DNA of 64,000 bases from Tropicibacter oceani (GTDB lineage: Bacteria; Pseudomonadota; Alphaproteobacteria; Rhodobacterales; Rhodobacteraceae), in NCBI RefSeq assembly GCF_029958925.1, contig NZ_CP124616.1:2542001-2606000 (forward strand), in the 5' to 3' direction. Made by a program: the position numbers and the translations under genes. The notes below the pieces were generated by a model. That model was given only the letters and a program-made list of their open reading frames with translations. It was not told where the DNA came from and did no database searches. Of the stretch, positions 7,302 to 16,201 are shown one piece after another. How positions within the stretch are numbered: the first letter of the stretch is position 1; every line of letters begins with the position of its first letter.

Positions 7302-9107
7302 TCAGACGACCACCGCCGCGCCATTCGAGGCAAGGCCGACGTTTTCGCGGAACGCCCGGAACAGTTCCCGGCCAACGCCGTGGCCGTTGCCGGACAGGTC
7401 CGCGGTAGCGTTATCACGCGTGTCGAAATCGGGTGCAAGGCATTCGATCGTGCCAGCAACCGCATCGACGCGGATCATGTCGCCGTCGCGCACCCGCGCC
7501 AGCGGGCCGCCATTGGCCGCTTCGGGGCTGACGTGGATGGCGGCGGGTACCTTGCCCGAGGCGCCGGACATGCGGCCATCGGTGACCAACGCGACCTTGA
7601 GCCCGCGGTCCTGCAGCACCGCCAGCGTCGGGGTCAGGCCGTGCAGTTCCGGCATGCCGTTGGACGAGGGGCCCTGGAAACGCACGACGACGATGGTGTC
7701 TTCGGTGAATTCGCCTTTCTTGAAGGCGGCCTTGACGCTGTCCTGGTCGTGAAAGACGCGGGCCTTGGCCTCGATCACCTGGCGTTCGGGGGCGACGGCC
7801 GAGACTTTCATCATGCCGTGGCCCAGGTTGCCGTCCAGTTGCTTGAGCCCGCCGGTCGGCTGGAAAGGATCGGCGGCGGGGCGCAGGATCTTTTCGTTTT
7901 CGGATTTGCGCGGGCCGTCGACCCAGGTGGCGCGGGCGCCGTCAAGGCGCGGCTCTTTGCGGTAATGCGACAGGCCCTGGCCCGCGACGGTCATCACGTC
8001 GTCATGCAGCAGCCCTGCGTCCAGCAGATCGCCCATCATGAATTGCAGACCGCCCGCGGCGTGGAAATGGTTCACGTCCGCCAGGCCGTTGGGATAGACC
8101 TTGGCCATCAACGGCGTGGCCTGGGAGATTTCGTCGAAATCCTCGAGTTCGAGCGCGATGCCGGCGGCGCGCGCCATGGCCGGCAAGTGCAGCACCAGGT
8201 TGGTCGAGCCGCCCGTGGCCATCAGCCCGACCATGCCGTTGACAAAGGCCTTGGCGTCCAGCACGTCGCAGACCGGCGTATAGGCATTGCCAAGCGCGGT
8301 GATTTCCAGCGCCCGTTCGGTGCCCGCCACCGTCAGCGCGTCGCGCAGCGGCGTGTTCGGGTTCACGAAAGAGCTGCCGGGCAGGTGCAGGCCCATGAAT
8401 TCCATCAGCATCTGGTTCGAGTTCGCGGTGCCGTAGAAGGTGCAGGTGCCGGGCGAGTGGTACGAGGCCATCTCGGCCTTCATCAGTTCCTCGCGGCCGA
8501 CTTCGCCGGTGGCGAATTGCTGGCGCACCTTGGCCTTTTCATCGTTCGGCAGGCCCGAGGGCATCGGCCCGGCAGGCACGAAGATGCCGGGGATATAGCC
8601 AAAGGTCGCGGCGCCGATCACCAAGCCCGGCACGATCTTGTCGCAGACACCCAGGTAAAGGGCGGCGTCAAAGACGTTGTGCGACAGGGCGACGCCGGTC
8701 GCCAAGGCGATCACATCGCGCGAGAACAGCGACAGCTCCATCCCGACCTGGCCCTGGGTGACGCCGTCACACATGGCCGGAACGCCGCCCGCCACCTGTG
8801 CGGTGCCGCCTGCGGCGCGGGCCGCCTGACGGATCAGTTCGGGATAGCGTTCAAACGGCTGGTGCGCCGACAGCATGTCGTTGTAGGCGGTCACGATGCC
8901 AAGGTTGGGCGCGCGCCCGGTGGCCAGCGCGTCCTGATCGGCGCCCATCGCGGCATAGGCATGGGCCTGGTTGCCACAGGTCAGGTGGGCGCGGCGCGGG
9001 CCTTCCTCGGCGGCGCGGCGCATCCGGTCCAGGTAGGTGCTGCGCATCTGGGCGGAGCGGTCTTCGATGCGTTTGGTGACGCGGGCGATGGTATCGTTCA
9101 GGGGCAT
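7302..9107 (-). CDS. edd: Phosphogluconate dehydratase
   Basis: Converts 6-phosphogluconate to KDPG, the first committed Entner-Doudoroff step. The 601-residue length is normal for Edd of the IlvD/Edd family. Visible features include [34 protein letters not shown], the cysteine-containing [32 protein letters not shown] and [20 protein letters not shown] (Fe-S ligand cysteines), and [20 protein letters not shown] near the C-terminus. GGAG precedes the ATG. The LacI-type palindrome 61 bp upstream points to control by a CceR-like repressor. Confidence 0.95.
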   Translation of the reverse strand: MPLNDTIARVTKRIEDRSAQMRSTYLDRMRRAAEEGPRRAHLTCGNQAHAYAAMGADQDALATGRAPNLGIVTAYNDMLSAHQPFERYPELIRQAARAAGGTAQVAGGVPAMCDGVTQGQVGMELSLFSRDVIALATGVALSHNVFDAALYLGVCDKIVPGLVIGAATFGYIPGIFVPAGPMPSGLPNDEKAKVRQQFATGEVGREELMKAEMASYHSPGTCTFYGTANSNQMLMEFMGLHLPGSSFVNPNTPLRDALTVAGTERALEITALGNAYTPVCDVLDAKAFVNGMVGLMATGGSTNLVLHLPAMARAAGIALELEDFDEISQATPLMAKVYPNGLADVNHFHAAGGLQFMMGDLLDAGLLHDDVMTVAGQGLSHYRKEPRLDGARATWVDGPRKSENEKILRPAADPFQPTGGLKQLDGNLGHGMMKVSAVAPERQVIEAKARVFHDQDSVKAAFKKGEFTEDTIVVVRFQGPSSNGMPELHGLTPTLAVLQDRGLKVALVTDGRMSGASGKVPAAIHVSPEAANGGPLARVRDGDMIRVDAVAGTIECLAPDFDTRDNATADLSGNGHGVGRELFRAFRENVGLASNGAAVVV

Positions 9108-9167
9108 TGGGGGCTCCGTTTGGCAAGGTGATCGCCGTGGTTCGGGCGTTGCATCCTCCCTTAGCGT

Positions 9168-9181
9168 AGTTAGCGCTAACA
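9168..9181. promoter_or_regulatory. CceR-type (LacI family) operator upstream of edd-eda
   Basis: AGTTAGCGCTAACA contains the perfect 12-bp palindrome GTTAGCGCTAAC (9169-9180). This matches the motif TGTTAGCGCTAACA reported for CceR, the LacI-family regulator of central carbon metabolism in Rhodobacter sphaeroides, at 13 of 14 positions. It lies about 61 bp upstream of the edd ATG, a normal position for an operator. Confidence 0.7.
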
Positions 9182-9268
9182 GTAAACCCCGCAGAATGCA
9201 TGGCCCGCGCGGCGGGGCGGGCCTGTTTGCCGCTTTTCAAGTGGCGCAAAGCAGGCTAAGCGAAGCGC

Positions 9269-10468
9269 ATGACACAAACGCCCGAACTCCCCGTCCTTCG
9301 CCTTTTGCCCAAAGCCAACGCGCGCGCCATCCGGCGCGGGGCGCCCTGGATCTATGACAACGAACTGGTCATGGACCGGCGCAGCCGCAAATTGCCTGCG
9401 GGCAGCCTTGCGCGGCTTGAGGAAAACGACCATTCGCCGCTGGGCATCGTGGCGGTGAACACTGCCTCGAAGATCGTCGGGCGGATGCTGGACCGGGACG
9501 AGACGGCGCAGATCGACAAGGCCTGGCTGGCGGCCAAGCTGACCAAGGCGCTGGAGCTGCGCGCGCGGCTCTATGACGCGCCTTTCTACCGGCTGATCCA
9601 CGCCGAGGCGGACGGGCTGCCGGGCGTGATCATCGACCGCTTTGGCGATACCGCCGTGATCCAGCCCAACGCCGCCTGGGCCGAGGTGTTGCTGGACGAT
9701 CTGACCGCGGCGCTGGCCGAGGTCACAGGCGTGACCAACATCCTCAAGAACGCGGGCGGGCGCGGCCGCGCGCTGGAAGGTCTGGACGATGTCGACATGG
9801 TCCTGAAGGGCGCCGCCCCCGAGGCCGCGCTGCCGGTGCAGATGAACGGTGCCACCTACATGGCCGACCTGACCGGCGGGCAGAAGACCGGGCTGTTCTT
9901 TGACCAGCGCGAAAACCACGGTTTTGCCGCGCGGCTGGCATCCGGCACACGGGTGCTGGACGTGTTTTCCCATGTTGGCGGCTTTGCGCTGGCCGCATTG
10001 GCGGGCGGCGCGGCCAACGCGCTGGCGGTCGATGGATCGGCCCCGGCGCTGGCGCTGGCCGAAGAAGGCGCGCGCCAGATGGGCGCCGCCGATCGTTTTG
10101 CCATCCGTCAGGGCGATGCCTTTGACACCATGACCGCGCTGGCCGAGGAAGGCGCGCGTTTTGACGTGGTGGTCTGTGACCCGCCCGCCTTTGCGCCCAA
10201 CAAGCCGGCGCTGGAAAAGGGCCTGCGCGCTTATGAACGGGTGGCGCGGCTGTCGGCCGGGCTGGTGGACGAAGGCGGCTATCTGGTGCTGTGCTCGTGC
10301 TCGCATGCGGCTGATCTGACCGCCTTTACCGGGGCGTGCCTGCGCGGCATCGGCCGGGCCGGGCGCCGGGCGCAGCTGATCCACACCGGTCAGGCTGGTC
10401 CCGACCATCCGCTGCTGCCGCAACTGGCCGAAAGCGGTTATCTCAAGGCGCTGTTCTTCCGGCTGTGA
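9269..10468 (+). CDS. Class I SAM-dependent rRNA methyltransferase, PUA-domain RlmI/RlmK type
   Basis: A 399-residue protein with an N-terminal PUA-like RNA-binding domain (residues about 8-80, beginning LRLLPKANARAIRRGAPWIY), a linker domain and a Rossmann methyltransferase domain. The TGGQKTGLFFDQRENH motif, the SAM-binding VLDVFSHVGGFALAALAGG at about residue 230 and the catalytic VVCDPPAFAP at about residue 304 match the RlmI family of 23S rRNA 5-methylcytosine methyltransferases. The exact target base cannot be assigned. The following PIN gene overlaps its stop (GTGA). Confidence 0.85.
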   Translation: MTQTPELPVLRLLPKANARAIRRGAPWIYDNELVMDRRSRKLPAGSLARLEENDHSPLGIVAVNTASKIVGRMLDRDETAQIDKAWLAAKLTKALELRARLYDAPFYRLIHAEADGLPGVIIDRFGDTAVIQPNAAWAEVLLDDLTAALAEVTGVTNILKNAGGRGRALEGLDDVDMVLKGAAPEAALPVQMNGATYMADLTGGQKTGLFFDQRENHGFAARLASGTRVLDVFSHVGGFALAALAGGAANALAVDGSAPALALAEEGARQMGAADRFAIRQGDAFDTMTALAEEGARFDVVVCDPPAFAPNKPALEKGLRAYERVARLSAGLVDEGGYLVLCSCSHAADLTAFTGACLRGIGRAGRRAQLIHTGQAGPDHPLLPQLAESGYLKALFFRL

Positions 10469-11004
10469 AGGCCCTGCTGGACACCTGCGTGATCTATCCG
10501 ACGGTCATGCGCGAAATGCTGCTGGGGGCCGCCGGGCAGGGGCTGTTCACCCCGCTGTGGTCGGCGCGCATCCTCGAGGAATGGGCCCGCGCCGCGCGCA
10601 AGCTGGTCCCCGAAGGCGAGCCGCAGGCGCGCGGCGAGATTGCCCTGCTGTCGTCGCAATGGCCAGGGGCGCAGGTGACTTGGGCGCCCTCGCTGGAATC
10701 GCGGCTGTGGCTGCCCGATCCGGCGGATACCCATGTTCTGGCTGCCGCCGTGGCCGGAAACGCTGATCTGATCATCACCCTGAACGCCAAGGATTTTCCG
10801 CGCAACGTGCTGGCCGAAGAGGGCCTGTCGCGCGCCGATCCTGACAGTTTTCTGTTCGGCCTCTGGCAGGCCAACCCCGAGGCTCTGGCCCATGTCGGCG
10901 CCGCCGTCCTGGCCGAGGCCCGCCGCCTGTCCGGCGAAGACTGGCAAATGCGGCCTCTGCTGAAAAAGGCGCGCCTGCCGCGCCTGGCCAAGGCCCTGTC
11001 CTGA
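10465..11004 (+). CDS. PIN-domain protein
   Basis: A 179-residue protein beginning MKALLDTCVIYPTVMREMLL from a GTG that overlaps the methyltransferase stop by 4 bp; this start puts the PIN-domain beta-1 strand (LLDTCVIYP, first catalytic Asp) right at the N-terminus. Other acidic PIN residues fit ILEEWARA, and DPADTHVLAAAVAGNADLIITLNAKDF. PIN domains are Mg-dependent ribonucleases, often toxins of VapBC pairs. No antitoxin-like gene is adjacent, and coupling to an RNA methyltransferase suggests an RNA-processing role rather than a toxin. Confidence 0.75.
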   Translation: MKALLDTCVIYPTVMREMLLGAAGQGLFTPLWSARILEEWARAARKLVPEGEPQARGEIALLSSQWPGAQVTWAPSLESRLWLPDPADTHVLAAAVAGNADLIITLNAKDFPRNVLAEEGLSRADPDSFLFGLWQANPEALAHVGAAVLAEARRLSGEDWQMRPLLKKARLPRLAKALS

Positions 11005-11102
11005 CGGAAATTCACGTTCGCGCGGGGCGGTTGTAACAGCCCTGTCCACCGCACTGGGGCCCTGCTATCGCAGATCTGCACCACATGCGGAGTCCCAAGC
11101 AA

Positions 11103-12473
11103 ATGCCCGTCATCCTTGTTCTTTTCGCCTTGATCCTGATTGCCAGCCTGGCCATCGCGCCGCGCCGCGCCAGTGTCGAGGGGTTCTTTTCCGGCCAACG
11201 GGTCGATGGCGGAGCGCCGGGGCTCTGGACGCTTGTGCTTAGCCAGGTCACCACCTGGATCTTTGCCCGGTCGCTGATGAATTCCGCGATCCTGGGCTAT
11301 TACTACGGTGTTGCGGGCGTGCTGGCCTATACGGCCTATTACCTGTCGTTCCTGACCGGCGGCTTCATCGTCGACCGGCTGCGCAGCGCTGGCGCGGGCA
11401 GCGTGCAGGACTGGCTGGGCGCGCGCTTCGGACGCATGGGGCAGGGCACCTATAACGCGGTGATCGCCCTGCGGCTGCTGTCCGAGGTCTTTGCCAACCT
11501 GGCCGTGGTGGGCCTGGTCTTTGGTGCGTTTCATCAAGGCGGCGCCACGGCGGCGATCGTGGGCGTCGGCCTGCTGGCCTTTGGCTATTCGGCCTGGGGC
11601 GGGCTTTCGGCCTCGCTGCGCACCGATGTGATGCAGATGCTGCTGTTCCTTGTGATCTTTGGCGCGGCGCTGATCGCCTTGCTTATGGGGCCTTCGTTTT
11701 CGCTGACGGCGGCGCTTGGGGCGCCGGGCGTCGCGGGCGGCCATAACGGCTGGGTGCTTCTGGCGGTGGCGGGCCTGCAGGTGTTTTCCTACCCGGCGCA
11801 TGACCCGGTGATGATGGACCGCGGCTTTCTGGCCGATGCGCGCACCACGCGGCGCTCGTTTCTGCATGCCTTCTGGATCTCGTCGCTGTGCATCTTTGGC
11901 TTTGGCCTGTTCGGCATCGAAGCCAGCCTGCGCGGCGCTCCCATCCAAGGCGAGCTGATCGGCACATGGGGCCAGATGTTCCCCGGCTGGGTCTTTGCGG
12001 CGCTGATGCTGTCGCTGCTGGTCTCGGCGCTCTCGACACTGGATTCGGCCCTGTCCTCGGCGGCGCGCCTTGTGGTCGAGGAACTGCACCTGGCGCCGCG
12101 CAGCCTGGCGGGCGGGCGCATGGCAATGGCGGGCTTTGCGCTGGCGGGCATGGGGCTGACGTTGTGGGGCAACCAGACGCTGTTCGACGCGGTGGCGGTC
12201 AGCGGCACCGCCAGCCTGTTCCTGACCCCGGTTCTGGTGGTCGGTCTGGTGATGGGCCGGCAGCTTTTGCCCTGGGCCTACCTGCTGTCCTGGGGCGCGG
12301 CGGTGCTGGGGGCGGCGGCCTATTTCGCCCGCGACGCCGCAGCGGTTGCCGCGATCCTTCCCCAAGGCCACAAATACGAACAGCTGCTGGTGATCTGCGT
12401 CACCGTGCTGTTGGTCGGCTTTGCCGCAGCCTTTGCCGGCTCCCGAAGGGTTGCAGCGCAGCGCGGCGGCTGA
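11103..12473 (+). CDS. Sodium:solute symporter family (SSS) transporter
   Basis: A membrane protein of 456 residues with about 12-13 hydrophobic segments, of the SSS family (PutP/PanF/SglT fold). These couple Na+ entry to uptake of amino acids, vitamins, sugars or urea. Visible features are the N-terminal substrate-site segment (FFSGQRVDGGAPGLWTLVLS) and later LSTLDSALSSAARLVVEEL, corresponding to the conserved Na+-site Ser region. I choose the ATG at 11103 because GGAG lies 10 bp upstream; an in-frame ATG at 11085 is possible. The substrate is not predictable. Confidence 0.8.
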   Translation: MPVILVLFALILIASLAIAPRRASVEGFFSGQRVDGGAPGLWTLVLSQVTTWIFARSLMNSAILGYYYGVAGVLAYTAYYLSFLTGGFIVDRLRSAGAGSVQDWLGARFGRMGQGTYNAVIALRLLSEVFANLAVVGLVFGAFHQGGATAAIVGVGLLAFGYSAWGGLSASLRTDVMQMLLFLVIFGAALIALLMGPSFSLTAALGAPGVAGGHNGWVLLAVAGLQVFSYPAHDPVMMDRGFLADARTTRRSFLHAFWISSLCIFGFGLFGIEASLRGAPIQGELIGTWGQMFPGWVFAALMLSLLVSALSTLDSALSSAARLVVEELHLAPRSLAGGRMAMAGFALAGMGLTLWGNQTLFDAVAVSGTASLFLTPVLVVGLVMGRQLLPWAYLLSWGAAVLGAAAYFARDAAAVAAILPQGHKYEQLLVICVTVLLVGFAAAFAGSRRVAAQRGG

Positions 12474-12529
12474 TACCAGTTGCGGCCGTAAACCCGATGA
12501 TTTCAGTCGGATAGCCAGCGAGGAAGGCC

Positions 12530-13627
12530 TTGGACGCGCGCAACACCCCCCCGAGGTTGGAAATCCGCAATCTGGTGCGCCGTTTCGACGGCAAGGCAGT
12601 GGTGGACGATGTCTCGCTTTCGATCCGGCCGGGGCATGTGACCTGCCTGCTGGGGCCTTCGGGCTGCGGCAAATCCACGACGCTGCGAATGATCGCCGGG
12701 GTCGAAATGCAGGACAGCGGCACCATCCACGTCGATGGCAACCTGATCTGCGACACCGTCTTTCGCGTCCCCCCCGAACGCCGCTCGATCGGCCTGATGT
12801 TCCAGGACTTCGCGCTGTTTCCGCACCTGTCGGTCGGCCAGAACGTGGCCTTTGGCCTGTCCGGTCCGGGCAGCGAAAAACGCAGCCGGGCCAAGACCTT
12901 GCTGGACCGGGTCGGGCTGGCGCATTTCATCGACGAATTCCCCCACCAATTGTCGGGGGGAGAACAGCAGCGCGTGGCCCTGGCCCGCGCCCTGGCCCCG
13001 AAACCGCGCGTCATGCTGATGGACGAGCCTTTCTCCGGCCTCGACAACCGGCTGCGCGACGGCATCCGCGACGAAACCCTTGACCTGCTCAAGGAAGAGG
13101 GCGCCTCGGTCCTGCTGGTCACGCACGAACCCGAAGAGGCCATGCGCATGGCCGATGAAATCGCCCTGATGCGCGGTGGCAAGATCGTCCAGCAGGGCGC
13201 GCCCTACAACATCTACAACGCCCCCGTCGACCGCGAGGCAGTCGCCTTTTTCAGTGATATCAACGTGTTGCGCGGCAAGGTTCAGGGCGCCTTGACGGCC
13301 ACGCCCTTTGGTCATTTCCTGGCCCCCGGCGTGCCCGACGGGGCCCAGGTGGAAATCGTCTTTCGCCCGCAGCACGTCAGCATCGACTTTGACCGCGACG
13401 GCAAGGGGCCGCACCCCACGGTGCGCGCAGGCACCCCGGCGCGCGGCCTTGTCGAACGCGCCCGCTTCATGGGATCGGAAAGCCTGGTGGAATTCCGCAT
13501 GGACCACGATGGAGAGGTGCTCAAGGCCACGGTGCCGAACGTCTTCCTGCCCAAGCCAGGCACCCCGATGTGGCTTAGCGTTCGGCGCGACCGATGCTTT
13601 GTTTTCCCAGTAAGATCAAAGGGCTGA
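12530..13627 (+). CDS. ABC transporter ATP-binding protein (Fe3+/polyamine-type importer family)
   Basis: A 365-residue ATPase with Walker A GPSGCGKST (residues 43-51), the Q-loop in MFQDFALFPHL, the signature LSGGEQQRVALARAL, Walker B VMLMDEPFSGLD and the switch His in LLVTHEPEEAMRMAD. A C-terminal extension of about 110 residues looks like a TOBE domain, as in FbpC/PotA subunits. No permease or binding-protein gene is adjacent, so its partners are encoded elsewhere or it is an orphan. The start is uncertain: TTG at 12530 follows AGGAAGG closely, and further in-frame TTG/GTG codons exist downstream. Confidence 0.85.
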   Translation: MDARNTPPRLEIRNLVRRFDGKAVVDDVSLSIRPGHVTCLLGPSGCGKSTTLRMIAGVEMQDSGTIHVDGNLICDTVFRVPPERRSIGLMFQDFALFPHLSVGQNVAFGLSGPGSEKRSRAKTLLDRVGLAHFIDEFPHQLSGGEQQRVALARALAPKPRVMLMDEPFSGLDNRLRDGIRDETLDLLKEEGASVLLVTHEPEEAMRMADEIALMRGGKIVQQGAPYNIYNAPVDREAVAFFSDINVLRGKVQGALTATPFGHFLAPGVPDGAQVEIVFRPQHVSIDFDRDGKGPHPTVRAGTPARGLVERARFMGSESLVEFRMDHDGEVLKATVPNVFLPKPGTPMWLSVRRDRCFVFPVRSKG

Positions 13628-13858
13628 GCGCATTTTCTCACGTTCTTCCTGAAGCTGCTTCAGGACATAAACCCGGATCGAGGACGCCAATCCCACCTCG
13701 GGGTCACGCGCTGCATCAATTTGCGCCGCCAAAGCATTGATCGCCAATCCCTTTTCTCGCGCCAATGCGCGAAACGCCTGCCAGAACTCCGCCTCCAGCG
13801 AAACCGAGGTCCGATGCCCCGACAGGGACAGCGAATGCTTGACGGGACGGCCGCTCAT
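13616..13858 (-). CDS. Ribbon-helix-helix domain protein
   Basis: An 80-residue protein. Residues about 10-45 (LSGHRTSVSLEAEFWQAFRALAREKGLAINALAAQID; central part quoted from two adjacent helices) resemble the RHH_4 ribbon-helix-helix fold seen in many Rhodobacterales small proteins: a beta strand with TSVSLE, then two helices. It probably binds DNA as a dimer, with unknown targets. Its ATG overlaps the stop of the DUF4169 gene (ATGA) and its 3' end overlaps the convergent ABC gene by 12 bp. It follows fumC and DUF4169 on the same strand. Confidence 0.75.
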   Translation of the reverse strand: MSGRPVKHSLSLSGHRTSVSLEAEFWQAFRALAREKGLAINALAAQIDAARDPEVGLASSIRVYVLKQLQEEREKMRSAL

Positions 13859-14028
13859 TCGACCTCGTGCCCATCCAGATCACGCCTGGCCTTCTCGGCC
13901 CGCGCCTTGGCCAGATCCTTCTGCGCCTTGCTCAACCCATGGCGGGCGGCATTGGCATCGCCTTCGCGGCGCTTTTCATCGCGCGCACGGCTCTTGCGGA
14001 CCTTGTTCAGATTGACGACCTTGGACAT
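13855..14028 (-). CDS. DUF4169 family small protein
   Basis: A 57-residue, highly charged protein reading MSKVVNLNKVRKSRARDEKR and onward, with further Lys/Arg/Ala-rich helix and the end DLDGHEVE. This matches the alphaproteobacterial DUF4169 family in size and N-terminus. The sequence is basic and helical, with no catalytic motif, and its function is unknown. It is translationally coupled to the RHH gene (4-bp overlap). I read it directly from the sequence. Confidence 0.75.
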   Translation of the reverse strand: MSKVVNLNKVRKSRARDEKRREGDANAARHGLSKAQKDLAKARAEKARRDLDGHEVE

Positions 14029-14092
14029 TCCCCCATCCTACATGCAAAAAGGGAGGCCGTCCAAGACACCCTCCCATCTTCTTCTTGGTCAA

Positions 14093-14128
14093 AATACTCC
14101 GGGGAGCGCGAGGGGCAGCGTCCCTCGC
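14093..14128 (-). repeat. 3'-end hairpin element downstream of fumC
   Basis: GCGAGGG (14108-14114), a 7-nt spacer and CCCTCGC (14122-14128) form a perfect stem just past the fumC stop. It is preceded in plus orientation by AAAATACTCCGGGGA. The same design (AAATA-YYCCGGGG then GGGGCAGCG-CCCC) recurs at 18624-18654 after xth, and in degenerate form after the peroxiredoxin-like gene, so it looks like a dispersed terminator-associated repeat. Confidence 0.55.
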
Positions 14129-14145
14129 ACCCGATCCCGGAAAAC

Positions 14146-15540
14146 TCAGCCCTTCGGTCCGATCATGTCCTCGGGACGCACCACGCGGTCAAAGGTCTCC
14201 GCGTCCACAAAGCCCAGCGCGATCGCCTCTTCCTTGAGGGTCGTGCCGTTCTTGTGGGCGGTCTTGGCGACCTTGGTGGCGTTGTCATAGCCGATGGTCG
14301 GCGCCAGCGCCGTCACCAGCATCAGCGATTCCTGCATCAGCTTCTGGATGCGCGGGCGGTTCGCCTCGATTCCCAGCAGCATGCGCTCGGTGAACGAATC
14401 CGCCACATCACCCAAAAGCTGCAGCGATTGCAGCAGGTTGTAGGCCATCATCGGATTATAGACGTTCAGCTCGAAATGCCCTTGCGAGCCGGCGAACTTG
14501 ATCGCGGCGTCGTTGCCCATGACATGGGCGGCGACCTGGGTCATCGCCTCGGCCTGGGTCGGGTTGACCTTGCCCGGCATGATCGACGATCCCGGCTCGT
14601 TCTCGGGCAGGATCAGCTCGCCCAGACCGGAACGGGGGCCAGACCCAAGGAAACGGATGTCGTTGGCGATCTTGTACATGGCGCCCGCAACGGTGGCCAG
14701 GGCGCCGGACATGAAGACCATGGCGTCATGCGCGGCCAGCGATTCGAACTTGTTGGGCGCGGTGACAAAGGGCAGGCCGGTGATTTCGGCCATGTTGGCG
14801 GCAACGGTTTCGCCCCAACCCTTTTTCGTGTTCAGCCCGGTGCCGACGGCGGTGCCGCCCTGGGCCAGCTCGTAAATGCCGGGCAGGGCCAGTTCGACCC
14901 GCTTGATGCCGTTGCGGATCTGGCAGGCATAGCCGCCGAATTCCTGGCCCAGCGTCAGCGGCGTCGCATCCTGCGTATGGGTGCGGCCGATCTTGATGAT
15001 GTCCTTGAATTCCTCGGACTTCTGTTCCAGCCCGGCGGCCAGCTTTTCCAGCCCCGGCATCAGCACGTCGCGCACCATCATCGCGGTGGCGATATGCATG
15101 GCGGTCGGGAAGGTGTCGTTGGACGACTGCCCCATGTTGCAATGATCGTTCGGGTGCACCGGGTCCTTCGATCCGATCACGCCGCCGAGGATCTCGATGG
15201 CGCGGTTGGCGATCACCTCGTTCGAGTTCATGTTCGACTGGGTGCCCGACCCGGTCTGCCAGACCACCAGCGGAAAGTTGTCGTCGAACTTGCCGTCGAT
15301 GACTTCACCCGCGGCCTGAACGATGGCCTTGCCCAGCGTGGCATCCAGATCACCCGAGGCCATGTTGGCCTGCGCACAGGCCTTTTTGATCACGCCCAGC
15401 GCGCGCACGATGGCGACGGGCTGTTTTTCCCAGCCAATGGGAAAGTTCATGATCGAGCGCTGCGTCTGCGCGCCCCAATACTTGTCGGTAGGCACCTCAA
15501 GGGGGCCAAAGCTGTCGGTCTCGGTACGGGTTGCGGTCAC
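14146..15540 (-). CDS. fumC: Class II fumarate hydratase
   Basis: TCA-cycle enzyme interconverting fumarate and malate, cytoplasmic homotetramer, iron-independent. The 464 residues match the family length. The superfamily signature [13 protein letters not shown] (about residue 320) carries the mobile-loop catalytic Ser, and [38 protein letters not shown] (B-site/active-site His) and [20 protein letters not shown] are all intact. DUF4169 and RHH genes follow on the same strand after a hairpin element. Confidence 0.97.
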   Translation of the reverse strand: MTATRTETDSFGPLEVPTDKYWGAQTQRSIMNFPIGWEKQPVAIVRALGVIKKACAQANMASGDLDATLGKAIVQAAGEVIDGKFDDNFPLVVWQTGSGTQSNMNSNEVIANRAIEILGGVIGSKDPVHPNDHCNMGQSSNDTFPTAMHIATAMMVRDVLMPGLEKLAAGLEQKSEEFKDIIKIGRTHTQDATPLTLGQEFGGYACQIRNGIKRVELALPGIYELAQGGTAVGTGLNTKKGWGETVAANMAEITGLPFVTAPNKFESLAAHDAMVFMSGALATVAGAMYKIANDIRFLGSGPRSGLGELILPENEPGSSIMPGKVNPTQAEAMTQVAAHVMGNDAAIKFAGSQGHFELNVYNPMMAYNLLQSLQLLGDVADSFTERMLLGIEANRPRIQKLMQESLMLVTALAPTIGYDNATKVAKTAHKNGTTLKEEAIALGFVDAETFDRVVRPEDMIGPKG

Positions 15541-15658
15541 GGGATCATCCTCCTCGCTTCAGGGTGCGACCCTCTTACCGGACGCGCGCAGAAAGACAAG
15601 TCGGCATACCGTGGGATACCGTTAACAGGCCGGGGAAAATCGCCGCAGGCAGGCGGGT

Positions 15659-16138
15659 TTACTTGCGAAAGCGGTCCAGACTGACGACTTCGGCGTCGCG
15701 CTTTTCCGGTTTCGGGGCAGGCATCTTGCCGCCGGGGCCGTCGGGGGGCGTATCGTCGTCCTCGCGCGCCTCGTCCTCTTCGGCGTCCTGGCTTTCAAAG
15801 CGCAGGCCGAATTCGACCGAAGGATCCACAAAGGTCTTGATGGCATCATAGGGGATGTAAAGCCGTTCCGGCGCATCGCCGAAATTCAGCGTCACGGTAA
15901 AGCCTTCGTCGGTGACTTCGAGGTTGTCGTACCAATGCTGCATGACAACGGTCATTTCACCAGGATAGCGGTCCGACAGCCAATCGGCCAGTTCGGCATC
16001 CGGATGCCCGGTGTCGAAGGTGATGAAGAAATGGTGATCGCCCGGCAGCCCGTTGTCGCGCACCCCTTCCAGAACTTCCTGAATGAGCCCGCGCATGGCG
16101 CGATGCATGAGCCTACCGTAGTCAATGCCTTCGGACAT
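15659..16138 (-). CDS. sspB: ClpXP adaptor SspB, alphaproteobacterial type
   Basis: Tethers SsrA-tagged proteins to the ClpXP protease. The 159-residue protein has the alphaproteobacterial SspB core (IDYGRLMHRAMRGLIQEVL; HHFFITFDTGHPDAEL; MTVVMQHWYDNLEVTDEGF; LNFGDAPERLYIPYDAI), then an acidic, Pro-rich flexible linker and the C-terminal VVSLDRFRK, which fits the ClpX-docking tail. Its presence 2 kb from the tmRNA gene whose tags it would recognise is notable, though the two are separate units. Confidence 0.88.
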   Translation of the reverse strand: MSEGIDYGRLMHRAMRGLIQEVLEGVRDNGLPGDHHFFITFDTGHPDAELADWLSDRYPGEMTVVMQHWYDNLEVTDEGFTVTLNFGDAPERLYIPYDAIKTFVDPSVEFGLRFESQDAEEDEAREDDDTPPDGPGGKMPAPKPEKRDAEVVSLDRFRK

Positions 16139-16201
16139 CTTGATGCCTTCCCCTAGTCGCCCTCAGCATATTGAAAACGACGCCGAGGAAAAGAGGGAGA
16201 T

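Noticed and set aside
6831-9131. 766-codon plus-strand frame opposite eda and edd
   Set aside because: Shadow of the Entner-Doudoroff genes; biased composition without motifs.
10494-12371. 625-codon minus-strand frame opposite the symporter
   Set aside because: Gln/Arg/His-rich shadow of a membrane protein gene.
12521-12532. ABC transporter as part of an operon with the upstream symporter
   Set aside because: A 56-bp gap, unrelated function and a separate TTG start with its own Shine-Dalgarno do not support a functional link.
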